DNA from: Microglena sp. YARC
Lineage: Eukaryota; Chlorophyta; Chlorophyceae; Chlamydomonadales; Chlamydomonadaceae
DNA length: 64,000 nucleotides
Assembly (NCBI GenBank): GCA_022414725.1
Contig: CM039463.1
Coordinates: 34,231,500-34,295,499, forward strand
Reading direction: 5' to 3'
In this document: piece by piece, positions 12,212 to 23,030 of the stretch
Layout of the letters: every line of letters begins with the position of its first letter
Numbering within the stretch: position 1 is the stretch's first letter
Position numbers and translations under genes: made by a program
Notes under the pieces: generated by a model
Databases searched by the model: none
Seen by the model: the letters and a program-made list of their open reading frames with translations, nothing else
Told to the model about the DNA's origin: nothing

Positions 12212-12952
12212 TCTGCACAGGCAACAGAACAAGTCAGTAGGCTGGACAGGAATGAGTGGTGGGCGAGAGAGGGAGAATTACTCGCAACTGCAAGAGGCCC
12301 AAATTCACCTGTCACAGGGACGAGTAATTTTTGCGAGCGTAACGAGCTGATAATGCCTCAAGCGTAACTGTATATGACGCGTTCGTCCAGAACACGATGA
12401 GGGATAAAAGCACTGCAAAGGCACGAATCACAGGGAAACCAAGAAGGACAACGACGAACCGAATTGCGCGACAGGATGAGCAAACGTGCAGGTGCAAAGC
12501 AACAAAAGATGATGCAGCAAGCAGGAAGAGTCGCAGGACAGGCTCGTGAAGTACGCTAATTCAAGCAAGTACGGCCTAGGTGGCCAATGGAGCCGTTGCT
12601 GTCCAATTGATCAAACCCCGCTCAAGATGCTCGGGAATGGAGCTTAAGAAGCTATAACCAAAAGGTCAGGTCGAGAAAGCAAGAATCGAGCGCGTGGGCC
12701 ATACAGGGTTAGGGCAGGCTAGGAAAAGATGCCCATGCAAGACAGGTCGCAGGCGGCCTAGGGCGTGTCGAGCTTAACAGGACAGTTCACTGAGAGAACC
12801 TAACAGGCGCTACGAGTACTCGAAGCCTACACGGAAGAGCAGGAACAGCGAGCAGCAAATGCCAGAAAGATGACAGGATGTCCTGGCGGGTGCGATTAAT
12901 TCGAAGAAAAAATTCGTATGCGTGCGTATGTGTATGCGTGAGGTCCCTAAGG
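12212..12952 (-). other. 5' leader of the Ty3 element, non-coding
   Basis: About 740 bp lie between the PBS and the gag start. Only short frames are present and no motif was recognised. A leader of this length would contain the packaging signal, but nothing in the sequence pins it down. Confidence 0.5.
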
Positions 12953-12975
12953 AACGAAACCAGCTCCGCTACCAG
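12953..12975 (-). other. Primer binding site, initiator tRNA-Met type
   Basis: Immediately after the 5' LTR the minus strand reads TGGTAGCGGAGCTGGTTTCG, then TTCC. TGG pairs with the CCA tail. The implied tRNA T-loop AACGAAA is close to the eukaryotic initiator tRNA-Met loop AUCGAAA. Family assignment of the primer is from memory of conserved initiator features. Confidence 0.7.
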
Positions 12976-13322
12976 TGCAACAGCTTAGGATGCACTTAGC
13001 AGCCTGGGGGGTTATTCTAGTGGAACAGTCTACGTGATGTATGTTTATGTGTAAGTCGATATGCGTAAGCTAGCAGAACAGTAGGGTGTTACCTAAGTAG
13101 GGGATGTAGAGTTGATCGGGTAGAACGTCTTCGTGGAAGGAGTAGAAGGGTTCGTCCCGAGTAGCTCGTGTCTATGTACGCAACGGGTGCGTTGTGAGAG
13201 ATGAGGCAGTACATGGATATGGTACTGTATCATGTGCGTTCGTCACGTGGCTTACGGGTAAGGTGTACCCGTATGCCTTGCTGGAAGGCCAGAGTACCCG
13301 TGAAGGGTTCTGTACCGTTACA
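12976..13322 (-). repeat. 5' LTR of the Ty3 element
   Basis: It is a 347-bp copy of 4067-4413. Its inner edge reads TGCAAC instead of TGTAAC, and other differences are single substitutions. It lies upstream of the PBS and gag in the minus-strand reading, so it would carry the element promoter. Confidence 0.95.
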
Positions 13323-14847
13323 ATGTAACGTTTTAGCTCTTGTGTGTGATATTTCCCTTAATTAGGGGGTATATCACACCATTGGCTGGCCGTACTGGTC
13401 ATAGCAGCTATGTTACCATTTAAATATCTATGGGATTTAAGCCTGTGCCTTGTAAGTGGTATGGTAGGTGGTGACAGGGTATAGGGCATCAAACAAGAGT
13501 TGGATAGTGCAGGTATCCCCAAGGGTGTGACCTTTGGGGAAGAGCTATCCATCTACCTATTTTTTACCTGTCACAGGGTTGTTTCAGGGGTGGTGAGTGA
13601 TCAAGGTAACTTGCTCATACAACCATTACCCCAGTGAAAGAAGGTCTACTAGAAACCTAGGACAAGGGACACCTAATTCATCTGCCCAGTACTGTCATCT
13701 CTCTATATTCAGCTTGGTTCCAGTTGAGTTGAGCCACTTTTCCTTGTCTTCCAAGTCATGGGGTTGGAACATCTCAACCATCAGTCTCCCACAAAGGGTT
13801 GTGATTTGAATGCAGCTATGAATGTGAGTGGGTACTGTAGGAAGACAAAATCTAGCAAAAGCTGAACGACGCAAACTTCAAGGCGAACAGGGCTGCTGTG
13901 CAAAGGCACTGGGCAAAAAAGGAAGGCAAAGAAGGAGAACGCGATGGTCGACTACGAGTCGCGGAGCAGAGGGGGAGAGGGAAGGAACTCAATACTCTCA
14001 CCTTTCTTCTCGATCTGGCTGGGAGGGAATCTAGCGGCTAGAGGATTGGAGGTCTTGGGGACATCAGGAGCTATAGGATAGGTCGATGAATGCAACTCCC
14101 GTTGCCCACTCATCTTGCGATGGGTTGGGATAACGGTGTAGCTTTAATAACTGGCGTTGGTTAGGGTTACTCCTGGTTTTGCCCGGGGGTTTACGGGTAT
14201 TTGAAATATGAAGGCGTCCTGCGGAATCTTACGTCGCGCGTCCGAATACTCCATTTCACCCACTACTGTGTGGGAAATGAGGCGTTCAGGTGCATGCTGA
14301 GGTTGCTGACACAAATGACTTTGCCTCCAGGATTCACACAGCTGATGGGGTGCATGAGCATCTTGGGCCAGGTGACCAGGACCCTGGCATGTGCTTGAAC
14401 CATAGCTGCTTGTAGGCAGATGGCCCACTGAAGGGTGGGCCTGTCAGCTGTAGAGACAGTGGGGTAGATGTGGACCATGTGCTACAGTCTGTTGACATGC
14501 TTGAGAAGGGGTCCACAGACTGAGGAAGGGCTGCTGTGCATCTGTATGTTGGGGAACTTAGTCTGCTCAGATGCTAGTAGGGCAGGGAACTTGTTGGCTA
14601 GCTGGTCAATGAGAATGGGAACAGGCTGTCTAGGTCTGATGCTAAAGGCTCTAAGGAAAGAAGGGGAGTTGTTGAGGTTGGTCAGCAGGATTCAAAACCT
14701 GTTTATGGAGAGACCAGAGTTGTTAAGGAAATGGACTGGGTAGGTGTTCATGTTGACATGAGTTAGGGGCTGATCAGGGGAAGGGGAAGTAGCTGAGAGA
14801 ATCCACTGGTCAAATCTAAGGGCTTGGGAGAGCTCATGCCGAGTGCA
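13323..14847 (-). pseudogene. Old retroelement-like sequence with broken minus-strand frames
   Basis: This is the host sequence between the Ty3 element and the CACTA element. The frame at 14847-14695 continues in frame, across the CACTA insertion, from the ORF at 27378-26962 and stops at 14692-14694. Further minus-strand frames follow at 14508-14263 and 13552-13358 with Pro/Ser-rich, protein-like composition, separated by stops. No catalytic motif is visible. Since it is contiguous, before the insertions, with the DIRS-like relic at 3520-3959, it may be the upstream part of that element. Confidence 0.4.
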
Positions 14848-14877
14848 CACTATGAATAAAACAGCATTTTACGAACT
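14848..14877 (+). repeat. Left terminal inverted repeat of the CACTA element
   Basis: Thirty bases identical to the reverse complement of 26932-26961, starting CACTATG. Confidence 0.9.
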
Positions 14878-15180
14878 TGCTAATCCTCGGACAGGTATCG
14901 TAAAGTGAAAATCTACGAACCCCCCTCGTAATATGTCATGAGGACACTTAGTAAAGTTTCGTCTATCATCTAAAGCATTTTACGAAGCCCGAAAGCGAAT
15001 TAGGGGGGTTCGTAGATCGAGAATCCCCATAGCATGTTACGAAGCCTATGATCAATTTACGAACTGGATTCATCCCCAAAGTATTTTACGAAGCCTATGT
15101 AGCAAATTACGAACTGGATTCATCCCAAATTGGTACGAATTCTCCCCAAATCACGGAGAATTCGGAACTTAGCTTCGTAA
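14878..15180. repeat. CACTA left subterminal repeats
   Basis: About ten copies of a TTTACGAA(C/G) or reverse-complement core occur here, several followed by CTGGATTCATCCC or GCCTATG. The matching array lies at 26700-26931. The spacing is irregular, as in known CACTA subterminal repeats. Confidence 0.8.
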
Positions 15181-15224
15181 TACACAGTCCCCTGTACCCA
15201 AAACCCATTAATTTCAAGTCAAGA

Positions 15225-15705
15225 CTCACTGACTCACTGACTCCCTAACTGATTGACTCACCGACTTACTAACTCAATGACTCACTGACTCACTGGCTCA
15301 CTAGCTCACTAGCTCACTGAATGATTGACTCACTGTCTCACTGACTCTCTGGCTCACTGGCTCACTGACTGATTGACTCACTGACTCATTGACTCACTGA
15401 CTCACTGAATCACTGACTCTCTAACTCATTGACTCACTGACCCACTGACTCACTAACTCACTGGCTCACTGACTCTCTGACTCAATGATTGACTGACTCA
15501 CTGGCTCACTGAATCACTGATTCACTGACTGATTGACTCACTGACTCTCTAACTCACTAACTCACTGACTGATTGACTCACTGACTCTCTAACTCATTGA
15601 CCCTCTAACTCACTGACTGATTTAATCACCGACTCACTGACTCACTGACTCACTGACTCACTAACTGACTCATCGACTAATTGACTCACTGACTCACTGA
15701 TCAGT
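15225..15705. repeat. TGACTCAC satellite, left part
   Basis: Degenerate 8-bp tandem repeat of TGACTCAC with frequent TGATTGACT and TGGCTCAC variants. The array resumes at 20489, so element C landed inside it. Each perfect unit contains TGACTCA. Confidence 0.9.
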
Positions 15706-15735
15706 AATGGGCGTTCCTGCTTCCCGGCCGATTTT
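15706..15735 (+). repeat. Left TIR of element C
   Basis: Thirty-base match to the reverse complement of 20459-20488. Confidence 0.9.
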
Positions 15736-16517
15736 CATTCTTATGTTTACTTTTAAGGGGTATTCTGATTTTTTACAAGTTCAATCTTATGATTAAAAAT
15801 ATAAGATTTCGGTCAATATGTTCAAATTTGACGAAATATGCTCAATTCGAGCTCATAAGAATGGATATAGCGAATCTTATGAGCATGAAACTGCCCTATT
15901 GTGTAACAACTTAGAAACACCAATTTTACATCTTACGTTTTTTAATGTAAGGAAAATGTGTAAAACTGGCAGTTATTGACCGGAATATAGAATTTAGCAT
16001 TCACGGCTTATGAAAATACACGTAAGAGTGGTTTATGAATAATATCATTAATGTGCCAAACGTCATTCTCTCCCTCCTCCCCCTACCCCCCCCTTTGTAG
16101 ACGGTGCATTGCCTAGGAAAGACGAAGAGCCTCAACTGCTGGTTTTAAATAAGTGGTGAGGAGTTTGGCTATGTAATAGACACAGTCGTCGCACTTAATG
16201 AATGGCTACCAATGCTTTATCATGACGTGCCACCAATGTAGTCACCACAGTTTGCGCACACTGCTGGATAGGGTCGTAGGAGGAATCATTGACTTCTTCC
16301 TAAGGTCGCTGATGTCAGCTTGCTTGCTTTGCAACATGCCTAAATGTAAGAATATCAAAGGGAACTTTAATTTAAAACTTCCGGTCGCCTCTTTGCAAAA
16401 CACTGATTTCCCGAAATCGGCCGCAAGGGATGTCATTGCAGCATTGAACGCATCCGTCAACTTTGCCGTGGGTGTTGTCATGCACCTTTCTGCTATGGTG
16501 TGTATGTGTGTGTGTGT

Positions 16518-16570
<53 letters not shown>

Positions 16571-16904
16571 GTAGTTTTTTATTTTTAAGACTCACCATGC
16601 CTCATCACTGTGACCCAAGACTACGCATATCGTTATATATAATGTTAACCAAGCGGTAGCCAAGATGACAAAAGCAGAAAAAGAGATTGGAGTTGTCGCG
16701 ACGGTTTTCAATCACATATTCCCCAAATGTGACACCCATAGTAGGTACTTGAGGAGGTATTTCGATCACGAGACTCACCATAACCTCTTCGTTGGTCCCT
16801 ACAGTTCGTATATAGCTCGATTTTTTTTTAACAAAGCTATAACCAGGAGTACAAGATTAGAAAACACGATTGGAGATGTCGCGCCGGTTTTAGCTGAGCT
16901 GCCA
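15736..16904. other. Element C left interior, no supported gene; GT microsatellite
   Basis: A subterminal AT-rich palindrome, CTTATGATTAAAAATATAAG, lies near 15785. A (GT)n tract followed by a G run occupies about 16500-16571. The frame 16198-16659 runs through that tract and is not credible as a gene at its C-terminal end. The same sequence, inverted, is at 45390-46555 in B. Confidence 0.6.
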
Positions 16905-17400
16905 GGGGCGGGTTACATCTAAAGCAGGTACTTGGGCAAGGACTTCAGTTCCGACATTTGCCACACATTTTTGGATGGACCCATGAGTTATTACATGTTT
17001 AGATATGGCTCAAACCAACCTGTAGCCATGAGGAAAGGGTCAGAAATCAATTTTCAATTAATGTATAGTTGGTTGGCTGAGCTGCTCCCCTAGGGGTTAC
17101 ACCTAGAGCACGTACTTGGGCAAGGACTTCAGTTCAGACATTTGCCACACATTTTTGGATGGCCCCAAGTGTTGGTATATGTTTATATATGGCTCAAACC
17201 AACCTTTAGCCAGAGGAACGAGTCAGAAATTAAGTTTGAATTAATTTATAGTTGGTTGGGTGATATGAGCCCCTTTGGTTACACCTAGAGCAGGTACTTG
17301 GGCATGGACTTCAGTTCAGACATTTGCCACACATTTTTGGAGTGCCCTAATAGTTGGTAAATGGTTAGTTATGGCTCAAACCAACCTGCAGTCAAGAGGA
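16905..17400. repeat. 184-bp tandem repeat of element C
   Basis: Three copies with period about 184 bp, each with a GCAGGTACTTGGGCAAGGAC block (near 16923, 17108, 17291), CATTTGCCACACATTTTTGG and TATGGCTCAAACCAACCT. The inverted counterpart in B is about 44870-45360. Confidence 0.85.
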
Positions 17401-17473
17401 ATGGGAGATAGACAGTAAGGTCGCGGATTCTACTGATCAATGAATCCGGTACCGCACCAGCCATCCAGCTCAC

Positions 17474-18103
17474 ATGCAACCACAATTTCTTTGTACGAGG
17501 CCGAAGGATAGCGACGAAATTAATTCACATCGCATCCCAATTCACCATTTCGCATCTCAGGCCCCTCCTACTAATAGAAACACACGCGTTAACCATCTAA
17601 GCCATAATATTTACCAGCAGGGAGCAGCACAACGTAGAACCGTAGTCGTCCGTGGACTTAATATGGCAACAACATCGCAACATATGCAAGCTGGGCGCAT
17701 AGCGCATCAGCAGGAGCAGCTTCGCGCAGTGTCATAGAACCAGCCTGGGCGAACAGCGCAGCCAGGACGAAAAGCGCAGCATGAGGAGCTTACTAGTGCC
17801 ACAGAAGCAGCCTGTGCGCACAAGCAAGAGGAGCAACCTGCTAGGCATCCTGCAGCGCAACCTAAGGGTGGTATAGCACCTAAAGTCATATTCGCTTCGC
17901 GTTGTGACAGCATCGGTGACAGCACCATGAGCCCGAAGGGTCTGACACCTATGCCTGCGTCGAATATCAAAGAATCGGTGGCTCCTCTTGTCATAAAGTG
18001 GTCGGATAAAAAACCTCCTGAAGGACCTAATGAAGCACCAGGCATTAAACGCAGTTTCTCTGAGCTAGTGGGAAAGATATCTCCTGCGCTGATCTGGATC
18101 TAG
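17474..18103 (+). pseudogene. Exon-like ORF of the B/C element family (one in-frame TAG)
   Basis: A plus-strand frame is open from 17474 to a stop at 18101-18103, apart from a TAG at 17735-17737. The first third is basic; the middle is Gln/Ala-rich with coiled-coil character; the end is better conserved. B keeps the same segment inverted at about 44110-44430 with the shared block IAPKVIFASRCDSIGDSTMS. It lies on the coding strand of B's gene and upstream of its exons, so it is probably a 5' exon of that gene. No known domain was recognised. B and C differ by one-base indels here, so the stop could be a sequence error. Confidence 0.5.
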
Positions 18104-18167
18104 GCACTCAAACTACGGCACTCAAAACGTGGAGCGCGAACTCCGCGAAAGGAAATTGGGATCCCCC

Positions 18168-19480
18168 GGGGGGGGGGGGGGGGTCGTGCCCCCATGCGTA
18201 CGGGGAATTTCGAAGCACTGAGGGGTTGGAGTTGGGGAGGGGGAGAGGGGGGATGCTCCCCAAGTGAACGGGAGGAATTTCGAAGCACTGATGGGTTGAA
18301 GTTGGGAAGGGGGAGGGGGAGGGGAGGGGGGAGGGGGAGGGGGGATGCTCCCCCACGCGAACATGAGGAATTTCGAAGCAATTAGGGGTTAGGGGTTGGG
18401 GTTGGGGGAGGGGTTGGGGGGGGGGGGGGGGGGGGAGAGGGGAGGGGGGGATGCTCCCCTACGCGAACGGGAGGAATTTCGAAGCAATTAGGGGTTGGGG
18501 TTGGGGGAGGCGGAGGGGGAGGGGGAGATGCTCCCCCACGCGAACATGAGGAATTTCGAAGCAATTAGGGGTTGGGGTTGGGGTTGGGGGGGAGGGGGAG
18601 GGGAGGGGGGGATGCTCCCCCACGCAAACCCGAGGAATTTCGAAGCACTGAGGGGTTGGAGTTGGGGGAGGGGGAGGGGGAGGGGGGGATGCTCCCCCAC
18701 GCGAACATGAGGAATTTCGAAGCAATTAGGGGTTGGGGTTGGGGTTGGGGTTGGGGGAGGGGTTGGGGGGGGGGGGGAGGGGGGGATGCTCCCCCACGCG
18801 AACGGGAGAATTTCGAAGCAATTAGGGGTTGGGGTTGGGGGAGGGGGAGGGGAGGGGGAGATGCTCCCCCACGCGAACATGAGGAATTTCGAAGCAATTA
18901 GGGGTTGGGGTTGGGGTTGGGGGAGGGGTTGGGTAGGGGGGGGGGGGGGGAGGGGAGGGGAGGGGGGATGCTCCCCCACGCAAACCCGAGGAATTTCGAA
19001 GCACTGAGGGGTTGGAGTTGGGGGAGGGGAGGGGGAGGGGGAGGGGAGGGGGGGATGCTCCCCCACGCGAACATGAGGAATTTCGAAGTAATTAGGGGTT
19101 GGGGTTGGGGTTGGGGTTGGGGTTGGGGTTGGGGGGGGGGGGGGGGGGGGGGGGGGTCGGGGAGGGGGGGATGCTCCCCCACGCGAACGGGAGGAATTTC
19201 GAAGCAATCAGGGGTTGGGGTTGGGGTTGGGGAGGGGGAGGGGGAGGGGGAGATGCTCCCCGACGCGAACATGAGGAATTTCGAAGCAATTAGGGGTTGG
19301 GGTTGGGGTTGGGAGTGGGGGTTGGGTTGGGGGGGGGAAGGGGAGGGGGGGGGGGGGGGGGGGGGGGTGCTCCCCGACGCGAACGGGAGGAATTTCGAAG
19401 CACTGAGGGGGTTGGAGTTGGGGGTGGGGGAGAGTGAGATGAAGGGGGGGGGGGGGGGGGTCTGCTCCCCCACGCGTACG
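18168..19480. repeat. G-rich minisatellite with TTGGGG runs and CTCCCCCACGCGAACATGAG dyads
   Basis: About 14 units of 80-150 bp, each with GATGCTCCCCCACGCGAAC, then GAGGAATTTCGAAGCAATTA, then (GGGGTT)n and long G tracts. The inverted C-rich counterpart in B is 42860-44045. The plus strand is strongly G4-prone. Proline- and glycine-rich frames here are repeat translations. Confidence 0.9.
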
Positions 19481-20165
19481 GGAGGGCTGTGCATGCACTG
19501 GGGTGTGGGTGTGGGGTGGGGGGCTCCCCTTTGCGTACGGGAGGACTGTGCATGCACTGGGGTGTATTGGGTGGGGGGTGGGGGGTGGGGGGTGGGGGGC
19601 TCCCATTCGCGTACGGGAGGAATTATAAACACTGAGGGTGAGATAAAGGGGGAGGGGTGTCTGCTCCCCCACGCGTACGGGAGGGCTGTGCATGCACTGG
19701 GGTGTATTGGGTGGGTGTTGGGGGTGGGGGGCTCCCATACGCGTACGGGAGGAATGTATAAACACTGAGGGTGAGATGAAGGGGGAGGGGTGTCTGCTCC
19801 CCCACGCGTACGGGAGGGCTGTGCATGCACTGGGTGGTGGGTGTGGGTTGGGGAGCTCCCCTTCGCGTACGGGAGGACTGCGCATGCACCGGGGTGTATT
19901 GGGTGGGGATGGGGGGTAGGGGGCTCCCATACGCGTACGGGAGGATTTTCGAAGCAATGAGGGTGAGATGAAGGGGGAGGGGTGTCTGCTCCCCCACGCG
20001 TACGGGAGGGCTGTGCATGCACTGGGGGTGGGTGTGGGGTGGGGAGCTCCCCTTCGCGTACGGGAGGACTAGGAGGACTGCGCATGCACTGGGGTGTATT
20101 GTGTGGGTGTCGGGGGTGGGGGGCGGGGGGGGGGGGGGGGGGGGGGGGGCTCCCCCTCGCGTACG
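19481..20165. repeat. CGTACGCG-type dyad minisatellite in element C
   Basis: Units contain two or three near-palindromes such as CTCCCCTTCGCGTACGGGAG and CTCCCCCACGCGTACGGGAG, separated by GCTGTGCATGCACTGGGGTG and AACACTGAGGGTGAGATGAA. The same units, inverted, are at 42085-42860 and 38990-40735 in B. Confidence 0.9.
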
Positions 20166-20458
20166 GGAAGTATTTACATACAATGTTAGAGTGTGTCTTA
20201 TTATTTAATTCAATTCGAACAAATGACTCCCCTATCCTTTTTTCTCCAAAAACTAGAAAACAATCTTATGTTTAAAAACATAAGATAATTCTAAGATAGT
20301 GAAGGAATTGTCTCTTTGTCGAAAAACTAGAAAACAATCTTATGTTCAAAAACATAAGAAGATTCGAAGAAATCCAGCAAAAACTCACAAATCAAGAAAT
20401 TTGCCTAAACGGTCTTTTGATTTGAATCATAAGATTCCACAAATTTAGAAGCATCCAC
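20166..20458. other. Element C deletion junction and right subterminal palindromes
   Basis: Near 20238-20246 the sequence switches from B's 42.04 kb flank (CAAATGACT..CCTATCC) to B's left end (TTCTCCAAAAACTAG). Two subterminal palindromes follow: CTTATGTTTAAAAACATAAG near 20267 and CTTATGTTCAAAAACATAAG near 20340. Confidence 0.75.
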
Positions 20459-20488
20459 AAAATCGGCCGGGAAGCAGGAACGCCCATT
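20459..20488 (-). repeat. Right TIR of element C
   Basis: Reverse-complement match to 15706-15735. Confidence 0.9.
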
Positions 20489-20590
20489 TCAGTTAGTCAT
20501 GACTCACTGACTCACTGACTCACTAACTCACAGACTCACAGACTCATAGACTCACTGAATCACTGACTGATTGAGACACTCACTCACTGA
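20489..20590. repeat. TGACTCAC satellite, middle part
   Basis: Continuation of the array broken by element C, with TCACAGACTCAC variants. Confidence 0.85.
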
Positions 20591-21865
20591 CTGATTAAGG
20601 GCGCCTGGTGGCGCGTCCCGAATGAAAGTAATTGAATCCTCAATTCAGTTTATTTTAATTAATTTTATTTTAAATGCACCGGTATTGAATGTTGTTTTAT
20701 TTTAATTCAATTTTATTCATTTCATTTTAATTTAATTCACGTGATTTGGATGCATGATATTGCTTTATTTTTTGTCAATTCGAACAGGATGAAATTAAAT
20801 TAAATTTGATGTAATTGAATTTCATGGAATCGATGGATGTTGCAGCTTTGTTGGCTAAAAAGTGACGAAAATGAGAGTTTTTGAAGGGTTGTTGGATTTT
20901 AAGCAGTGCTGAACGTTCATGCAATGCACTTTTGTAGATTGGCTTTATTTTTAAGAATTTGATACAAGAAAAATGAGACCAAATAGGAGTCTGGTTGATT
21001 TTAAGGAATTTTACAAGGTATTTCACGTTTGGGCCCAGCCCAGACGTGAACGGTACGTCCCGTCCTACTGAACGGTTTTTTGGCCAGCGGCAGGTGGCGT
21101 GGCTTGCTCCTACCTCCTCCCGGTGGGCCCCCGCCCCTGCCCCTGCCCCTGCCCCTGCCCCTGCACACGCACACGCACACGCACACGCACACGCACACGC
21201 ACACGCACACGCACACGCACACGCACACGCACACGCACACGCACACGCACACGCACACGCACACGCACACGCACACGCACACGCACACGCACACGCACAC
21301 GCACACGCACACGCACACGCACACGCACACGCACACGCACACGCACACGCACACGCACACGCACACGCACACGCACACGCACACGCACACGCACACGCAC
21401 ACGCACACGCACACGCACACGCACACGCACACGCACACGCACACGCACACGCACACGCACACGCACACGCACACGCACACGCACACGCACACGCACACGC
21501 ACACGCACACGCACACGCACACGCACACGCACACGCACACGCACACGCACACGCACACGCACACGCACACGCACACGCACACGCACACGCACACGCACAC
21601 GCACACGCACACGCACACGCAGTCATGCACACGCACACGCACACGCAGTCATGCACACGCACACGCACACGCCCACGCACACGCACACGCACACGCACAC
21701 GCACACGCACACGCACACGCACACGCACACGCACACACGCACACGCACACGCACACGCACACGCACACGCACACGCACACGCACACGCACACGCACACGC
21801 ACACGCAGTCATGCACACGCACACGCACGGCCCTGGGGTGGGGTCCGTGGGCTTATTATAGGAAC
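20591..21865. other. Unclassified block interrupting the TGACTCAC array
   Basis: An AT-rich stretch (20640-20830) with TTTTAATT repeats leads into GC-rich sequence and the hexanucleotide array at 21162-21829. Satellite resumes at about 21866. No inverted ends or duplication were found, so I cannot say whether it is an insertion. No gene is supported. Confidence 0.45.
21162..21829. repeat. (CACACG)n hexanucleotide microsatellite
   Basis: About 670 bp of nearly perfect ACACGC repeat, interrupted by three AGTCATGCACACG variants and one GCCCACG. All long frames over it are repeat translations. Confidence 0.97.
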
Positions 21866-22815
21866 TGACTCACAAAATCACTGAATCACTGAATCAATGT
21901 CTCACTGACTGATTGACTGATTAACTGATTGACTCACTGCCTCACTGACTGATTGACTTACTAACTCACTGACGCACTGACGCAATGACACATTGACACA
22001 CTGAATCACTGATTCACCGACTCACAAACTCACTGACTCATTGCCTCACTAACTCACAGACTCACTGACTCACTGACTCACAGAATCACTTACTCACAGA
22101 CTTACTGAATCACTGACTGATTGAGTCACTCACCCACTGGCTCACTGACTCACTGGATCACTGAATCACTGTCTCACTGACACACTGACTCATTGTCTCA
22201 CTGACTCACTGATTGATTGACTCACTGACTCATTGGGTCACTGACTCACTGACTGATTGACTCATTTACTCACTGACTCAATGACTCAATGACACATTGA
22301 CACACTGACTCACTCATTCACTGACTCACTGACTCACCGACTCACCAACTTACAGGCTCACAGACTCACTTACTCACAGACTCACTGAATCACTGACTGA
22401 TTGAGTCACTCACTCACTGACTCACTGAATCATTGTGTCACTTACTCACTGACTCGTTGTCTCACTGACTCACTGATTGATCGACTCACTGACTCATTGT
22501 CTCACTGACTCAATGACTCAATGACACACTAACACACTGAATCACTGACTCATTGACTCACTGACTCACTGACTCACTAATTCACAGACTCACAGACTCA
22601 CTGTCTCGCTGAATAATTTAAGCACTGTCTCACAGACTCACTGACTGATTGTCTCACAGACTCTCTGACTGATTGTCTCACGGACTCACTAATGATTGAT
22701 TGACTCACTAACGCATTGAGTCACTGACTCACTTACTGATTGACTCACTGACTCACTGACACAATGACTCAATGACACACTGACACACTGAGTCACTGAC
22801 TCACTAACTCACTGA
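21866..22815. repeat. TGACTCAC satellite, right part
   Basis: About 950 bp of the degenerate 8-bp repeat, with a higher-order pattern in which TGACACACTGAATCACTGAC blocks recur roughly every 240 bp. Confidence 0.9.
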
Positions 22816-23030
22816 CTTGCTGACTGCCCCTCCACACTACAGCTCTACATACACTACAGCTAACACCAGTCAAGCGAAGAAGCACATCCCCTAAACTCCG
22901 GTAACCAGCCCTACCTATTAGATAACTGCCCTCTTGTTATCCTTTTTTAGATAGCTATGCCTCTCTTTTTTGTAACTAACCGAACCCCAAAGCCCATCTT
23001 CCTTCCCATCTCTCTCCGCCTACTGCACAA
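22816..23030. other. Unique spacer, nothing recognised
   Basis: C/T-rich sequence between the two arrays without open frames or motifs. Confidence 0.5.

Larger units (their letters stand above)
4067..13322 (-). mobile_element. Full-length Ty3/gypsy LTR retrotransposon (9.26 kb) with 5-bp TSD
   Basis: Two 347-bp LTRs bracket gag and pol on the minus strand. Direct repeats ATGTA at 4062-4066 and 13323-13327 are an exact 5-bp target-site duplication, the usual size for Ty3 integrases. The LTRs differ at about seven positions by eye (roughly 98% identical), indicating fairly recent insertion. PBS and polypurine tract are both present. The coding region has a gag frameshift, a TAG between gag and pol and a stop in integrase, so this copy is probably not autonomous. 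Domain order protease-RT-RNase H-integrase identifies Ty3/gypsy; no C-terminal chromodomain is visible. Confidence 0.95.
15706..20488 (+). mobile_element. Element C: non-autonomous 4.8 kb member of the AATGGGCG TIR family
   Basis: The ends are 30-bp inverted repeats beginning AATGGGCGTTCCTGCTTCCC then GGCCGATTTT. Flanking TCAGT at 15701-15705 and 20489-20493 is a likely target-site duplication. Read on the plus strand, C is collinear with the reverse complement of element B: 15706 to about 20240 matches B 46585 to about 42036, and about 20245-20488 matches B about 35872-35627. The 6.1 kb missing between those points contains most of B's coding exons. C is therefore an internal-deletion derivative that would need proteins supplied by a fuller copy. 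Confidence 0.9.

Noticed and set aside
19085..19135. True telomere or chromosome end
   Set aside because: The TTGGGG runs are interrupted, repeated through a minisatellite and enclosed by transposon TIRs.
18100..20275. Long proline- or glycine-rich open frames on both strands
   Set aside because: They follow exactly the CCCCAA and CTCCC minisatellite units, occur in several frames at once and lack any other gene feature.
20775..21884. Long frames of alternating His-Thr, Ala-His, Arg-Thr, Cys-Val
   Set aside because: Translations of the CACACG hexanucleotide array in every frame.
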